The translations under genes were made by a program, and so were the position numbers. DNA of 31,456 nt, taken from IMG/VR virus record IMGVR_UViG_3300009059_000040, positions 1-31,456 of that record, one strand, 5' to 3'. Position 1 is the first letter of the stretch; each line of letters begins with the position of its first letter. Shown here one piece after another: positions 8,657 through 16,208 of this stretch. The notes under the pieces are model-generated. The model worked only from the letters and a program-made list of their open reading frames with translations, searched no databases and was not told the DNA's origin. Origin of the DNA: a virus.

Positions 8657-9358
8657 CTAATTATTTATGAAATCCATTTTAAGTAGATCGTAAAGTTTTT
8701 TATACTTTTTCATAGCAATTCTTATCTCTTTTGTGGATAGTGAGGTCATTTCTCTTAGAGATAATAATATTAGGTTTTTATTAAACTTATTCCCATCACC
8801 AACTTGGAAAATTTTGTCAAAGTTGGAGAATATCTCAATTAATGCGTAACCTAATTTTTTTTCGTTATCACTAAGATCTTCCTTTTCAATGAAGAGTTCC
8901 AATTCGGTGGTTAATTTGGTGACTATGTTTTTATAGTCTAACTCTTCTTCATCAATAACATAAGATAGGTCCGCCCTATCTTCGAGTCTAGTTGATATAT
9001 CCTCGTAGGAGACGGACCTATTATTTTCTTTGGCATCTTTTTGTATGGTACCCATTAAGTAATTTTTACAAATGGTTCCAAAATAGGAATATGCCTTATA
9101 ATTCTTAGTTGTGTCGAATTTACTGATCTTAGTCATTAAGAATGACATGGTATCAGTATGAATTTCTTCAAACTCGTAATCTTTCCTGTAAAGTTTATAA
9201 CGGCGGATAATACTTTCCACCATTATTGTGAGAGGTTCTTCTAAATATTCTCTGAATATCTTATTCTTTTCGTCTTCGTTTTCGGATTCTAAATATCGTA
9301 CTACCGCTTGTTCTTGCTCCTCCCCAAAATAAATTTTTTGGGTTCGTTTTCTCGGCAT
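8657..9358 (-). CDS. 55: Late-transcription sigma factor, gp55-like
   Basis: 233 residues (T4 gp55 is 185). Residues about 63-110 match sigma region 2: FEEIHTDTMSFLMTKISKFD, then an aromatic YKAYSYFGTICKNYLMG helix that would contact the promoter -10 box and core polymerase. There is no convincing region 4, as in T4 gp55, which recognises only a -10 element and relies on the sliding clamp and gp33 for activation. It lies at the end of the leftward metabolic operon, one base overlapped with the GT2 gene (TAATG), and so would be made before late genes. It is the obvious candidate to read the TATTTAT boxes in this window. Confidence 0.82.
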   Translation of the reverse strand: MPRKRTQKIYFGEEQEQAVVRYLESENEDEKNKIFREYLEEPLTIMVESIIRRYKLYRKDYEFEEIHTDTMSFLMTKISKFDTTKNYKAYSYFGTICKNYLMGTIQKDAKENNRSVSYEDISTRLEDRADLSYVIDEEELDYKNIVTKLTTELELFIEKEDLSDNEKKLGYALIEIFSNFDKIFQVGDGNKFNKNLILLSLREMTSLSTKEIRIAMKKYKKLYDLLKMDFINN

Positions 9359-10143
9359 TACTTTTCTACATATTCAATCTCTCGTTTATTTTTAAAGAAA
9401 AATTCTTTTTTTGCGGTTTCTAACCAAAATTTAGGTTCATCGTTACTTAATTTGTTTGATTCATCATTCTTATATGACCAAAATAACGAGTCTTCTCTAA
9501 AATTAACGTGACGATATCCTATTTGAGGAATAACGACAACCTTAACACCATTATGTGTTAATCTTAAAAGAAACTCATAACTAAATGTGAGTTTAATGTT
9601 TTCCTTAAATGAACCGTTCTCTTTAATAACTTCGGTTTTGTAGATACCACCACTGGTTTGATAGTTCTGATAATCCAATAATAGTTCATTATCAATGACA
9701 CCCTGTTTTTCACTAAAACCGTATGCCCAAACAGACTCGTTAGTGAAATTAGTTAACTTACCTTCACTATTAACGTCTTTAACGATTGGGAGGAATACGT
9801 CGGCATCTTCAAACATAGTTCTATACTTGTTAAACGAATTTAACCAATTTGGTGTGTACTCATCATCAATTTCTAAAATAGAGAACCATTCAGTATCACA
9901 ATTATCAATACCTAAGTTGACTTGAGAACAGAAATCTGTTAATCCTTTATTTTTGATAATATTAATATCCAATTTATCCGAAAGACCTTCTTTCTTTAGG
10001 TCTCCCACGATATCTGTGGGACCTACAACTAATAACTTAACATCATCATAAAATTGTTCAACAGTACTTATTGCGTTTGAGAACATTTCTCTATAATCAC
10101 CATCTAAAGTGTGGATTGGTAGAATTACTGTTATATTTTTCAT
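9358..10143 (-). CDS. Glycosyltransferase, GT-A fold (GT2-like)
   Basis: 261 residues. The N-terminal ITVILPIHTLDG strand-turn, the SQVNLGID helix start, and E91-I-D93-D94-E95 (metal/nucleotide-sugar DxD-type motif) after WFSILE are characteristic of family 2 glycosyltransferases; the DVFLPIV and YQTSGGIYKTEV segments fit the acceptor half. It would transfer a sugar from a nucleotide sugar to an unknown acceptor. The start forms an ATGA overlap with the GT-B gene upstream (10140-10143), and the stop overlaps the sigma gene, so all three are co-translated. Acceptor may be phage DNA, virion protein or host surface; the sequence does not decide. Confidence 0.82.
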   Translation of the reverse strand: MKNITVILPIHTLDGDYREMFSNAISTVEQFYDDVKLLVVGPTDIVGDLKKEGLSDKLDINIIKNKGLTDFCSQVNLGIDNCDTEWFSILEIDDEYTPNWLNSFNKYRTMFEDADVFLPIVKDVNSEGKLTNFTNESVWAYGFSEKQGVIDNELLLDYQNYQTSGGIYKTEVIKENGSFKENIKLTFSYEFLLRLTHNGVKVVVIPQIGYRHVNFREDSLFWSYKNDESNKLSNDEPKFWLETAKKEFFFKNKREIEYVEK

Positions 10144-11210
10144 ACGTTTACTTCTTCTTTTAATTTATTTAACGCATCTTCAATACTTTTAACTCTCGTT
10201 GTTTTAAAAGAATTAAAAATAGATAATACATTTGAGTCAATAATCTCATCATTAAATGGTATTAAAGTCTCTTTCATTTTTTCTTTAACTTCATCATTAA
10301 TTGTAACTCCTTCCAACCACGCCATAACGTAAGTTCCGATCAGTTCAACAATTTTGTGTAAGTCATATGTCCATATTCCATTATCACCCAACCATTCGGG
10401 TTCATTGTTCGGGATTTTACCTATAACAGGTATCTCACACTTCATAGATTCCAATGGGAATGTTCCAAATGTAGATTCATCATCTAACCAAACAGAACAA
10501 ATACACTCTTGTAATTGTAATGCAAAATCTTCATATGTCATTTGGACCATATCTTTAAATGTAACCCATCTCAATTGTGGGTACTTTAAATAGAATTCTG
10601 AAATAATTCTCCTGTGTTGGCCTCTATCTCTTGCACTGATTGCAATGAAAGGTTTTGCAGGTTGTTCGGATGGTTTGAAAATATCACCAATTTTAGGCGG
10701 ATTTATGAAAATTAATGATTCGGGGAACACACTTTTAATATATTCCTTAGATTTTTCGGTTGTGGTAATTACTTTATCAAAACCATAATCACTCCATCTA
10801 CTACCCACGGGTAATGTCTCGAAGATATACTCAACTTGTTGTACCAACATGATTTTGGTACATTTAACATTTGCAAGTTGTTCTAAGACATTTGAGTAGT
10901 ATTCAGGAACTACAAGAACATCATCAACATTCATTTGTATCTGATCTTCTTTAATTGTTACAACGGGAATGTCCTTGTATCTATCCCCTAACCAACTTCT
11001 TACTCCTCCGTAATTTTTATCTTCAACGAGAATTTTAGCGTCTACCCCCTCTTTTCTAAGAGTTTCTACGGTATCGTAAATGTATTTAATTGCAGCCCTT
11101 GCATTCCCTTTAGTGTCGTAGGTCAGAAAATAAACTTTATATTCATTATTCTGTAGTCGACCTAAAGCGGATTCTAGACGTGTAATGTTGTCTTGTGTTT
11201 GATCACTCAT
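10140..11210 (-). CDS. Glycosyltransferase, GT-B fold
   Basis: 356 residues. The N-terminal Rossmann-like half has VYFLTYDTKGNARAAIKYI and VDDVLVVPEYYS; the C-terminal half has PFIAISARDRGQHRRI and then DDESTFGTFPLESMKCEIPV, the E-rich donor-binding motif of GT-B (GT4-like) enzymes. The sugar donor and acceptor are unknown. It overlaps its upstream neighbour by 8 nt and the GT2 gene by ATGA. Paired GT-A and GT-B genes suggest two steps of one glycan modification. Confidence 0.78.
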   Translation of the reverse strand: MSDQTQDNITRLESALGRLQNNEYKVYFLTYDTKGNARAAIKYIYDTVETLRKEGVDAKILVEDKNYGGVRSWLGDRYKDIPVVTIKEDQIQMNVDDVLVVPEYYSNVLEQLANVKCTKIMLVQQVEYIFETLPVGSRWSDYGFDKVITTTEKSKEYIKSVFPESLIFINPPKIGDIFKPSEQPAKPFIAISARDRGQHRRIISEFYLKYPQLRWVTFKDMVQMTYEDFALQLQECICSVWLDDESTFGTFPLESMKCEIPVIGKIPNNEPEWLGDNGIWTYDLHKIVELIGTYVMAWLEGVTINDEVKEKMKETLIPFNDEIIDSNVLSIFNSFKTTRVKSIEDALNKLKEEVNV

Positions 11211-11496
11211 CTTCTTTAGTTAATATTTGATATTTTATTAGTGTGTTAAATGCAATTTTAAATGGAATAGAGAGTTCACTATTTAGAAGTCCCAATCCAT
11301 TATCATCTTGTGCCGGTTCGGTTAAAATAGTATCTAAACACATTTTTATTGTATCGTATTTAAAAACATTTATAGTTTGATCTACCGAACCTGTGGCAGT
11401 ACCTTCTTCATCGGTGTCAACGTCAACTGTTAATTCACAGCTTTCAGTAATCTTGTCAATGTTGAGGTAATAATATTCTCCGAGGATTTCAACCAT
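11203..11496 (-). CDS. Unknown small acidic protein
   Basis: 97 residues, acidic, with an N-terminal GEYYYLNIDKI strand and a C-terminal PFKIAFNTLIKYQIL helix. No family is recognised. The proposed start at 11496 lies 67 nt inside the end of the HAD-like gene in another frame, an unusually long overlap; the next in-frame ATG is near codon 51, which would remove half the protein. Either the overlap is real or the upstream gene is shorter than drawn. It is followed by the GT-B gene with an 8-nt overlap. Confidence 0.68.
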   Translation of the reverse strand: MVEILGEYYYLNIDKITESCELTVDVDTDEEGTATGSVDQTINVFKYDTIKMCLDTILTEPAQDDNGLGLLNSELSIPFKIAFNTLIKYQILTKEDE

Positions 11497-12080
11497 TTTT
11501 CTTTTATTTCTGTTAATTTATGTATTTCTAAAGGATTTGTAAAGTGTTGATTATAGTCGGTATTGAATTTAACCACTTTCTTAGATCTAGGACATAGGTC
11601 AATAACTGACTTATTATCTGTAATCCACAAATCACATTGTTTCCACAGATTCGGTATTTCCGAATTTATAGAGAACTTTATATTATTACCCATGAATCCA
11701 TTCTTCGATAAAAAGAATAGGGTTGACGGTTTAGATTTACCCAACTCGTCCAATCCAACCAAAGTGAATCGATGTTCCTTATTCTCATAAATCAATTTAT
11801 TTAATTCAAAAAATACGTTCGAATAACTTGGATTTGCATGACCAAATATTTCAACCGCATAATCCATAAATGTGAAGTTATCGAATTCTTCTTTTGATTG
11901 GAACTTATAACTCTCCAATAAAAAACTATTCCTTACAGGTTCAGTCACCCCATATTGGAATGACCGTTCCTCTTCGGTAAGATTTTCAGGTTCGGTATCT
12001 AAGTAATAATCCTTATAGTGATAATCAAACTTTGCTATTGTGTTTCTAAGAACACCATCTATACTGATAAAAATTTCCAT
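11430..12080 (-). CDS. HAD-like protein with altered catalytic motif
   Basis: 216 residues. The N-terminus MEIFISIDGVLRN resembles HAD motif I (DxDGVLR), but the nucleophile aspartate is serine (S6-I-D8-G). Later TLFFLSKNGF and LWITDNKSVID resemble motifs II/III and IV regions. HAD enzymes remove phosphates from nucleotides, sugars or proteins; this copy may be inactive as a phosphatase or may act differently. It is preceded by a weak host-type promoter (TTTA, 19 nt, TATATTTT) in the 41-nt gap before PhoH. Its 3' end overlaps the next gene by 67 nt. HAD fold is an inference from motifs. Confidence 0.7.
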   Translation of the reverse strand: MEIFISIDGVLRNTIAKFDYHYKDYYLDTEPENLTEEERSFQYGVTEPVRNSFLLESYKFQSKEEFDNFTFMDYAVEIFGHANPSYSNVFFELNKLIYENKEHRFTLVGLDELGKSKPSTLFFLSKNGFMGNNIKFSINSEIPNLWKQCDLWITDNKSVIDLCPRSKKVVKFNTDYNQHFTNPLEIHKLTEIKEKWLKSSENIITSTLTRLLKAVN

Positions 12081-12121
12081 GTTTAAAATATAATAAAAAT
12101 TTTATTATAAGTAAAGTTTTA

Positions 12122-12838
12122 TTAATCGTAACGTTTTAAAATCTGACTGATCAATGGGTTTCTTACGATATCCTTATCACCGAATTCATATATTCCGATA
12201 TTTTTTACATCACCTAATCTAACTTTCGCATCGTAAAGTCCACTCTTAGTTTTATCTCTAAACTTATCAGACTGTTCTAAGTCTCCGGATAAGAAGAATT
12301 TAGAGTTATATCCGATACGGGTAAGTAATAACTTTATTTGTGCAGGAGTTGCGTTTTGGGCTTCTTCAAAAACAAGAATTGTGTTATCAACGTTCCATCC
12401 TCTCATATAAGCCAATGCGGCAACTTCAATATAACCTTCATCTTTAAGTTTTTCACGACATTCCTTCCCAATAATTTTATTAAGGAGGTAGTAAGAAGGG
12501 TAAATGTAGGGGTCTAATTTTTCTTCTAAACCACCGGGTAATGAACCTAACTTCTCCTCAGCTTCAACCGCAGGTCTAACAATAATAATCTTTTCGTATT
12601 TGTTATTTTCATCCCATAGTAAATCAACCGCTTTCTTCATTGCGATATATGATTTACCAACACCGGCGGGTCCGAAACAAAGTGTTATTTCGTTATTCTC
12701 TAAAACATCCCAATATTCTTTTTGAGATTGTGTTAGAAATTTTTCTTTAGGTCTTCTAAAAATTTCACGAATTCTCTCTTTGTGAGTTCCTTTTCTTGAA
12801 ACTTCTGTTTTTGCTGTTCTTGTTCCTCTTGCAGGCAT
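12122..12838 (-). CDS. phoH: PhoH-like ATPase
   Basis: 238 residues. The PhoH-type P-loop core is complete: Walker A GPAGVGKS (56-63), IIIVRPAVEAEEKLG (about 84-98), Walker B ILVFEEAQN (154-162) and the SGDLEQSD sensor segment (184-191). A basic N-terminal tail of about 30 residues precedes it. PhoH-like genes are widespread in T4-like phages of aquatic bacteria; the activity is ATP hydrolysis, with RNA-helicase-like roles proposed in bacteria, while the phage role is unsettled. It sits between dUTPase (20 nt upstream) and the HAD-like gene in the leftward metabolic operon. Confidence 0.92.
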   Translation of the reverse strand: MPARGTRTAKTEVSRKGTHKERIREIFRRPKEKFLTQSQKEYWDVLENNEITLCFGPAGVGKSYIAMKKAVDLLWDENNKYEKIIIVRPAVEAEEKLGSLPGGLEEKLDPYIYPSYYLLNKIIGKECREKLKDEGYIEVAALAYMRGWNVDNTILVFEEAQNATPAQIKLLLTRIGYNSKFFLSGDLEQSDKFRDKTKSGLYDAKVRLGDVKNIGIYEFGDKDIVRNPLISQILKRYD

Positions 12839-12858
12839 TCTTATAATATATTTTTTAT

Positions 12859-13494
12859 TTATTTACCTGTAGATCCAAAACCGCCATCACCTCTTTCAGT
12901 TTCTGACAATTCATTTACTACATTAAAACTTATTTTGGGATATGGTAAAATCATTATTTGACAAATTCTGTCCCCCACATTATACTTGACAGAATTTAAT
13001 CCATTTGTTTTATTAAAGGTAGCTTGTATTTCCCCTCTATAACCACTATCAATAACACCAACAGAATTACTTAATTCTAACTCCATTTTTCGTATTGATG
13101 ATCTTGGAAACACCAACCCAACATAACCTTGAGGTATTTCAACCGCAATTCCTGTTCCGTATGTTACTTGGGAGGTCGTGTTATTAATGATTTCTGTGGC
13201 CGTTAAATCCATACCCGCATCACCATCTTTGGAATATGTTGGTATTACCGCGTCGTCCTTTAACTTTTTAATATTACAATTTAAAATAGGTGTCAACATT
13301 GCCTTAGTTGAATTTGTCGAAACTGACTCACCAACAAACTCAGATGCGTCGGTCGACAAATTCATTAGAACACTCTCAATCTCTTTTAAATAATTCTCAT
13401 CAACGTTATCCTCGTCTTGGGATAATGTCTTTTCAAATTCCTCTAATTTTTGAATATAATTCTTTATGGTATTCTCATCCATTTTTTTGTTCAA
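12859..13494 (-). CDS. dut: dUTPase with N-terminal extension
   Basis: 211 residues. All five trimeric dUTPase motifs are present: DAGMDL (92-97), PRSSIRK (130-136), GVIDSGYRGE (146-155), RICQIMI (176-182) and RGDGGFGSTGK (201-211, the flexible P-loop-like tail). It hydrolyses dUTP to dUMP and pyrophosphate, feeding dTTP synthesis with the dCMP deaminase at 479. About 65 extra acidic, helical N-terminal residues precede the normal catalytic domain. The start is uncertain: ATG at 13494 overlaps the HD-like gene by 20 nt, ATG at 13482 by only 8 nt. Confidence 0.93.
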   Translation of the reverse strand: MNKKMDENTIKNYIQKLEEFEKTLSQDEDNVDENYLKEIESVLMNLSTDASEFVGESVSTNSTKAMLTPILNCNIKKLKDDAVIPTYSKDGDAGMDLTATEIINNTTSQVTYGTGIAVEIPQGYVGLVFPRSSIRKMELELSNSVGVIDSGYRGEIQATFNKTNGLNSVKYNVGDRICQIMILPYPKISFNVVNELSETERGDGGFGSTGK

Positions 13495-14035
13495 ATATTG
13501 CTAATTCAAACCCTTGTTTTACAATTTGGGCTAATGGTGTTGAATGGTATTTGGACTGTAGGTCGTCGTCTCCTTTGTCTGAGTTTACGATTGTTTGGTA
13601 TTCTTCTTCATTTAATTGAACTCCGTGTTGTAAACAATAAAACGCCGATCTTTCCCCAACTCTCATAGAAACTAATTGATCATTGAATTCGTACATTTTT
13701 CCTAATTTGGTACGATGCCATTCACTTTCGTTTGGTTTAAAGAGGAAAGTTTTACCTATTTGAGATAATATCGTACACTTTAAAATACTCGACACTTCTT
13801 GTTGTAAATTTTCAGGTAAAATACTGTTTACCTTAACCGCGTATTTTGATGCAACAAATATGTGTTCCAACAATCCACCCGGGTATGCTCCGTACATATC
13901 TAATGAAGTTGATGCAGGGGCAACAAATAAGTCATCACCTAAAAACCCCAAGAGAGACGGTGTCATTACACCGTACTTCTCCGAAGTCTCAATAAGTTTT
14001 GTTTTATTTTTCTCTATCTGTTCTTTACTTAACAT
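13475..14035 (-). CDS. HD-domain-like protein with degenerate metal site
   Basis: 186 residues. YPGGLLEHIFVASKYAVKVN (51-70) matches the first histidine helix of HD-type phosphohydrolases (H58), and residues 86-95 align with the place where these enzymes have LHDIGK, but here it reads LSQIGK (S91, Q92), so the defining His-Asp pair is missing. A basic/aromatic helix and a GERSAFYCLQHG segment follow. HD proteins hydrolyse nucleotides or cyclic dinucleotides; this one may have lost that activity or use other ligands. It lies between a 77-residue gene (5 nt upstream) and dUTPase, in a nucleotide-metabolism context. Confidence 0.7.
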   Translation of the reverse strand: MLSKEQIEKNKTKLIETSEKYGVMTPSLLGFLGDDLFVAPASTSLDMYGAYPGGLLEHIFVASKYAVKVNSILPENLQQEVSSILKCTILSQIGKTFLFKPNESEWHRTKLGKMYEFNDQLVSMRVGERSAFYCLQHGVQLNEEEYQTIVNSDKGDDDLQSKYHSTPLAQIVKQGFELAIFEQKNG

Positions 14036-14040
14036 CTCTA

Positions 14041-14274
14041 TTATCCTTTATAGTATTGTGGGGTAATATCTCTTCCAATAATACATTCGATCTGCATCTT
14101 TGCGATTGATACACTTTGACTAGATCTCATATCCTCTGAACGATATCTTGTCAATACAATTGTTGCTTCTTCAATTGATTCTGCTTCTACAACATACTTA
14201 ACTTTTGTGATTCTTGGATTTCCTTCTCGATCCAATTGTTCCATTTCGTACCCTACGGTTGCTAAATAATACAT
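14041..14274 (-). CDS. Small protein, possible DUF4494-like
   Basis: 77 residues: a YYLATVGYE strand, a KVKYVVEAESIEEATIVL strand-helix and a SIAKMQIECII strand, i.e. a compact beta-alpha-beta-type layout. The pattern is reminiscent of a small Bacteroidetes and Bacteroidetes-phage family I remember as DUF4494, but I cannot test this. No function is known. It lies in the leftward metabolic operon between a glycosyltransferase and the HD-like gene. Confidence 0.68.
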   Translation of the reverse strand: MYYLATVGYEMEQLDREGNPRITKVKYVVEAESIEEATIVLTRYRSEDMRSSQSVSIAKMQIECIIGRDITPQYYKG

Positions 14275-14285
14275 AATTTTTGTTT

Positions 14286-15515
14286 TTACTTGTTAATAAT
14301 TGATTTAAAGAATTCCACTCTATTTTTAGAAACAGTGGAGAGGGAATATTTGTCTTCCACTGTTTCGTATAATCTATTACCCAAATCAGTTATCATATTT
14401 GGATTTTCGATTAATCTTTTCATATGTTGATTCCATTGTTTGTGGTTTTTAGATGATTGCACCAACAACGAATTACCATTTTCCGTGAAGTTACCATTTT
14501 CATATCCACTAACCAAATCTATAAGGTAAGGATTTTCCGCACTTGCAATAATTGCTTTCTTATGGAACCCCGCTTCAATTACTTTCAGTTGGGATTTATT
14601 ATGATTAAACTCAGTACTAACAATTGGTGCTAATGATACATCGAAGTAGTTGTAATTGGTTGCATATTTGTTAATATCCATGGTCCATCGCCTCACGTAT
14701 GGTTGATCTAAATCATTTGGGTATGATGTATTTTGATAAGTTTTAAGGAAACTTGCATAATCTTCAGTAACGGAATTATACCTGTTGGTAAAGATTTCCT
14801 CATACTTCGCCCAAACAGTTTCCTCAGGTCTTATTGGTCTTTCTCGAACCTGACCCGTTAATTTGTTTATTTCCCTCATGTTTCCACGAGTATCAAACCC
14901 ACATAGTACAAATTGAACTTTGTCTTTAAATTGGTTTTGTGTTTGAGAAATACCACCCCTAAGAAGTTCTAAATCATGGTAGTGTGAGGACCCACCTAAC
15001 CAACCAAATCTAACTTTTTCAGATTTAATAGGGTTAGGTTTAAACTGAGATTCCTTTTCATTTACTGCGTTTGGAAAAATCTCAACGTTTTTGATGTTGA
15101 GTGACTTTTTAATTGTATCTCTATAGATTGAGGTTGTGGTTGTTACATAATCTACCGAACGAAGAAGTTCTACTCTCTTTTTTGCAAGATCATTCTTCTT
15201 AAATGTTTCGTAGTTTGGATGTCTTTGGTCTACTCTCCAAAAATCATCAGTATCCATAACAACTTTAATTCCATTCTCTTTCAACCACCCAATTCTCTTC
15301 AAATTTTCCTCATGATTTGTTTTATGAATAAAAGAATGAAATACTACAATATCATAGTTGGAAAAATAGTCATCAGAATTTGGCACATCGAACACAATAT
15401 CCACATGCACCTCATCCGAGTGGTTATCACCAATATAGGTAAATGGATCTAATATTCTAAATTTACCAACCCCATGTGAATCTGAGGGTACGGCAAGTAT
15501 TCTGATTTTTGACAT
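14286..15515 (-). CDS. Glycosyltransferase, GT-B fold (GT4-like)
   Basis: 409 residues. The N-terminal half has SDSHGVGKFRI (nucleotide-sugar glycosyltransferase-like Gly turn) and IKVVMDTDDFW (84-93), a signature common in phage and bacterial GT4-type proteins; FGWLGGSSHYHDL starts the second Rossmann half, and SQLKVIEAGFHKKAIIAS near residue 318 is the donor-binding C-terminal motif. Substrates are unknown. It is the first gene of the leftward metabolic operon, with a probable host-type promoter at 15533-15564 and an mRNA leader of only about 11 nt. It is the third glycosyltransferase in 6 kb. Confidence 0.8.
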   Translation of the reverse strand: MSKIRILAVPSDSHGVGKFRILDPFTYIGDNHSDEVHVDIVFDVPNSDDYFSNYDIVVFHSFIHKTNHEENLKRIGWLKENGIKVVMDTDDFWRVDQRHPNYETFKKNDLAKKRVELLRSVDYVTTTTSIYRDTIKKSLNIKNVEIFPNAVNEKESQFKPNPIKSEKVRFGWLGGSSHYHDLELLRGGISQTQNQFKDKVQFVLCGFDTRGNMREINKLTGQVRERPIRPEETVWAKYEEIFTNRYNSVTEDYASFLKTYQNTSYPNDLDQPYVRRWTMDINKYATNYNYFDVSLAPIVSTEFNHNKSQLKVIEAGFHKKAIIASAENPYLIDLVSGYENGNFTENGNSLLVQSSKNHKQWNQHMKRLIENPNMITDLGNRLYETVEDKYSLSTVSKNRVEFFKSIINK

Positions 15516-15532
15516 ATATTCGTATTATATAT

Positions 15533-15564
15533 CAAAATATAAGAAATAAAAAGGAGGAAATCAA
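15533..15564 (-). promoter_or_regulatory. Probable host (Bacteroidetes-type) promoter
   Basis: On the minus strand TTG (15564-15562), 20 nt, then TATATTTTG (15541-15533), close to the Bacteroidetes -33 TTTG / -7 TAnnTTTG pattern but with one extra T in the -7 box. It would start RNA about 11 nt before the ATG at 15515 and serve the metabolic/sigma operon. Confidence 0.42.
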
Positions 15565-15571
15565 TCCTTAC
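15541..15571 (-). terminator. Weak terminator candidate
   Basis: Minus-strand AAGGA and TCCTT can pair around a 9-base loop and run into a T-rich stretch, right at the stop of the 201-residue gene. The stem is only 5 bp and it overlaps the promoter candidate, so this is tentative. Confidence 0.25.
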
Positions 15572-16173
15572 TTACTTTTATTTACGCCCGTGATTTTCCC
15601 TTTAAAGATAGAATCACCAACCTTGAGTACTAAATTCTCATTAATTGATGATGTTTGTTGGGCTGTAAGTATAAGATTTAATTTTTTATCCACTATTTCC
15701 TCTAACGTGTCTTTAATGGTTTCTCTAATTAAAGATTTAATGTCTTCGTTTAATGAAGAGGTTTGTTGGACTTGAGGGATATTTGGGGTATGTTGTACCG
15801 TTTGTGGTTTTTTAGAAAGACCTTCTCTTTCCATTAATTTTTTCGCCCCTTCGATAAAATTCATATCGAGACTGTCGGATAATGAGATCTGTTCCATTGT
15901 TGGGATTGGGTTTTTAATCATCGCCTCTTTTATAGAATCGGGTAATTTTGAACCTCTGATTTTATCTTCATTTACAACAGGTGACTTAACATTTTTAGGT
16001 GTGGAAGGTGAAGTGTTTTGCATTAGTACCTCAGGTGATTCTAATAGTGCAGACGCGTTAATATTGCCTGTGGTGAATGTTCCACCATCAACCGCATTCA
16101 TTACTTTTTTTGCATTAACGAGTTTTCTCATTAAATCATTCTCGTTAATTGTTCCTGTTCCTTGTTGTGACAT
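15568..16173 (-). CDS. Conserved phage protein of unknown function
   Basis: 201 residues. The N-terminus MSQQGTGTINENDLMRKLVN and the later IKNPIPTMEQISLSDSLDMN segment are of a type I have seen in marine T4-like phages, without assigned function. The middle is Pro/Ser/Gln-rich and probably disordered; residues about 140-165 are a helix (LNEDIKSLIRETIKDTLEEI), and the C-terminus LKVGDSIFKGKITGV looks like a small beta hairpin. No catalytic motif is visible. A prohead or virion-associated role is possible. The 35-nt upstream gap has AT-rich sequence but no clear promoter box. Confidence 0.75.
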   Translation of the reverse strand: MSQQGTGTINENDLMRKLVNAKKVMNAVDGGTFTTGNINASALLESPEVLMQNTSPSTPKNVKSPVVNEDKIRGSKLPDSIKEAMIKNPIPTMEQISLSDSLDMNFIEGAKKLMEREGLSKKPQTVQHTPNIPQVQQTSSLNEDIKSLIRETIKDTLEEIVDKKLNLILTAQQTSSINENLVLKVGDSIFKGKITGVNKSK

Positions 16174-16208
16174 ATTTTAAAACTTTATATAATATATAGA
16201 ATTACTTT

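Noticed and set aside
12081-12121. AT-only inverted repeat AATAAAATTTTATT-like as a terminator
   Set aside because: No G-C pairs and no clear T tract; such repeats are expected by chance in an AT-rich gap.
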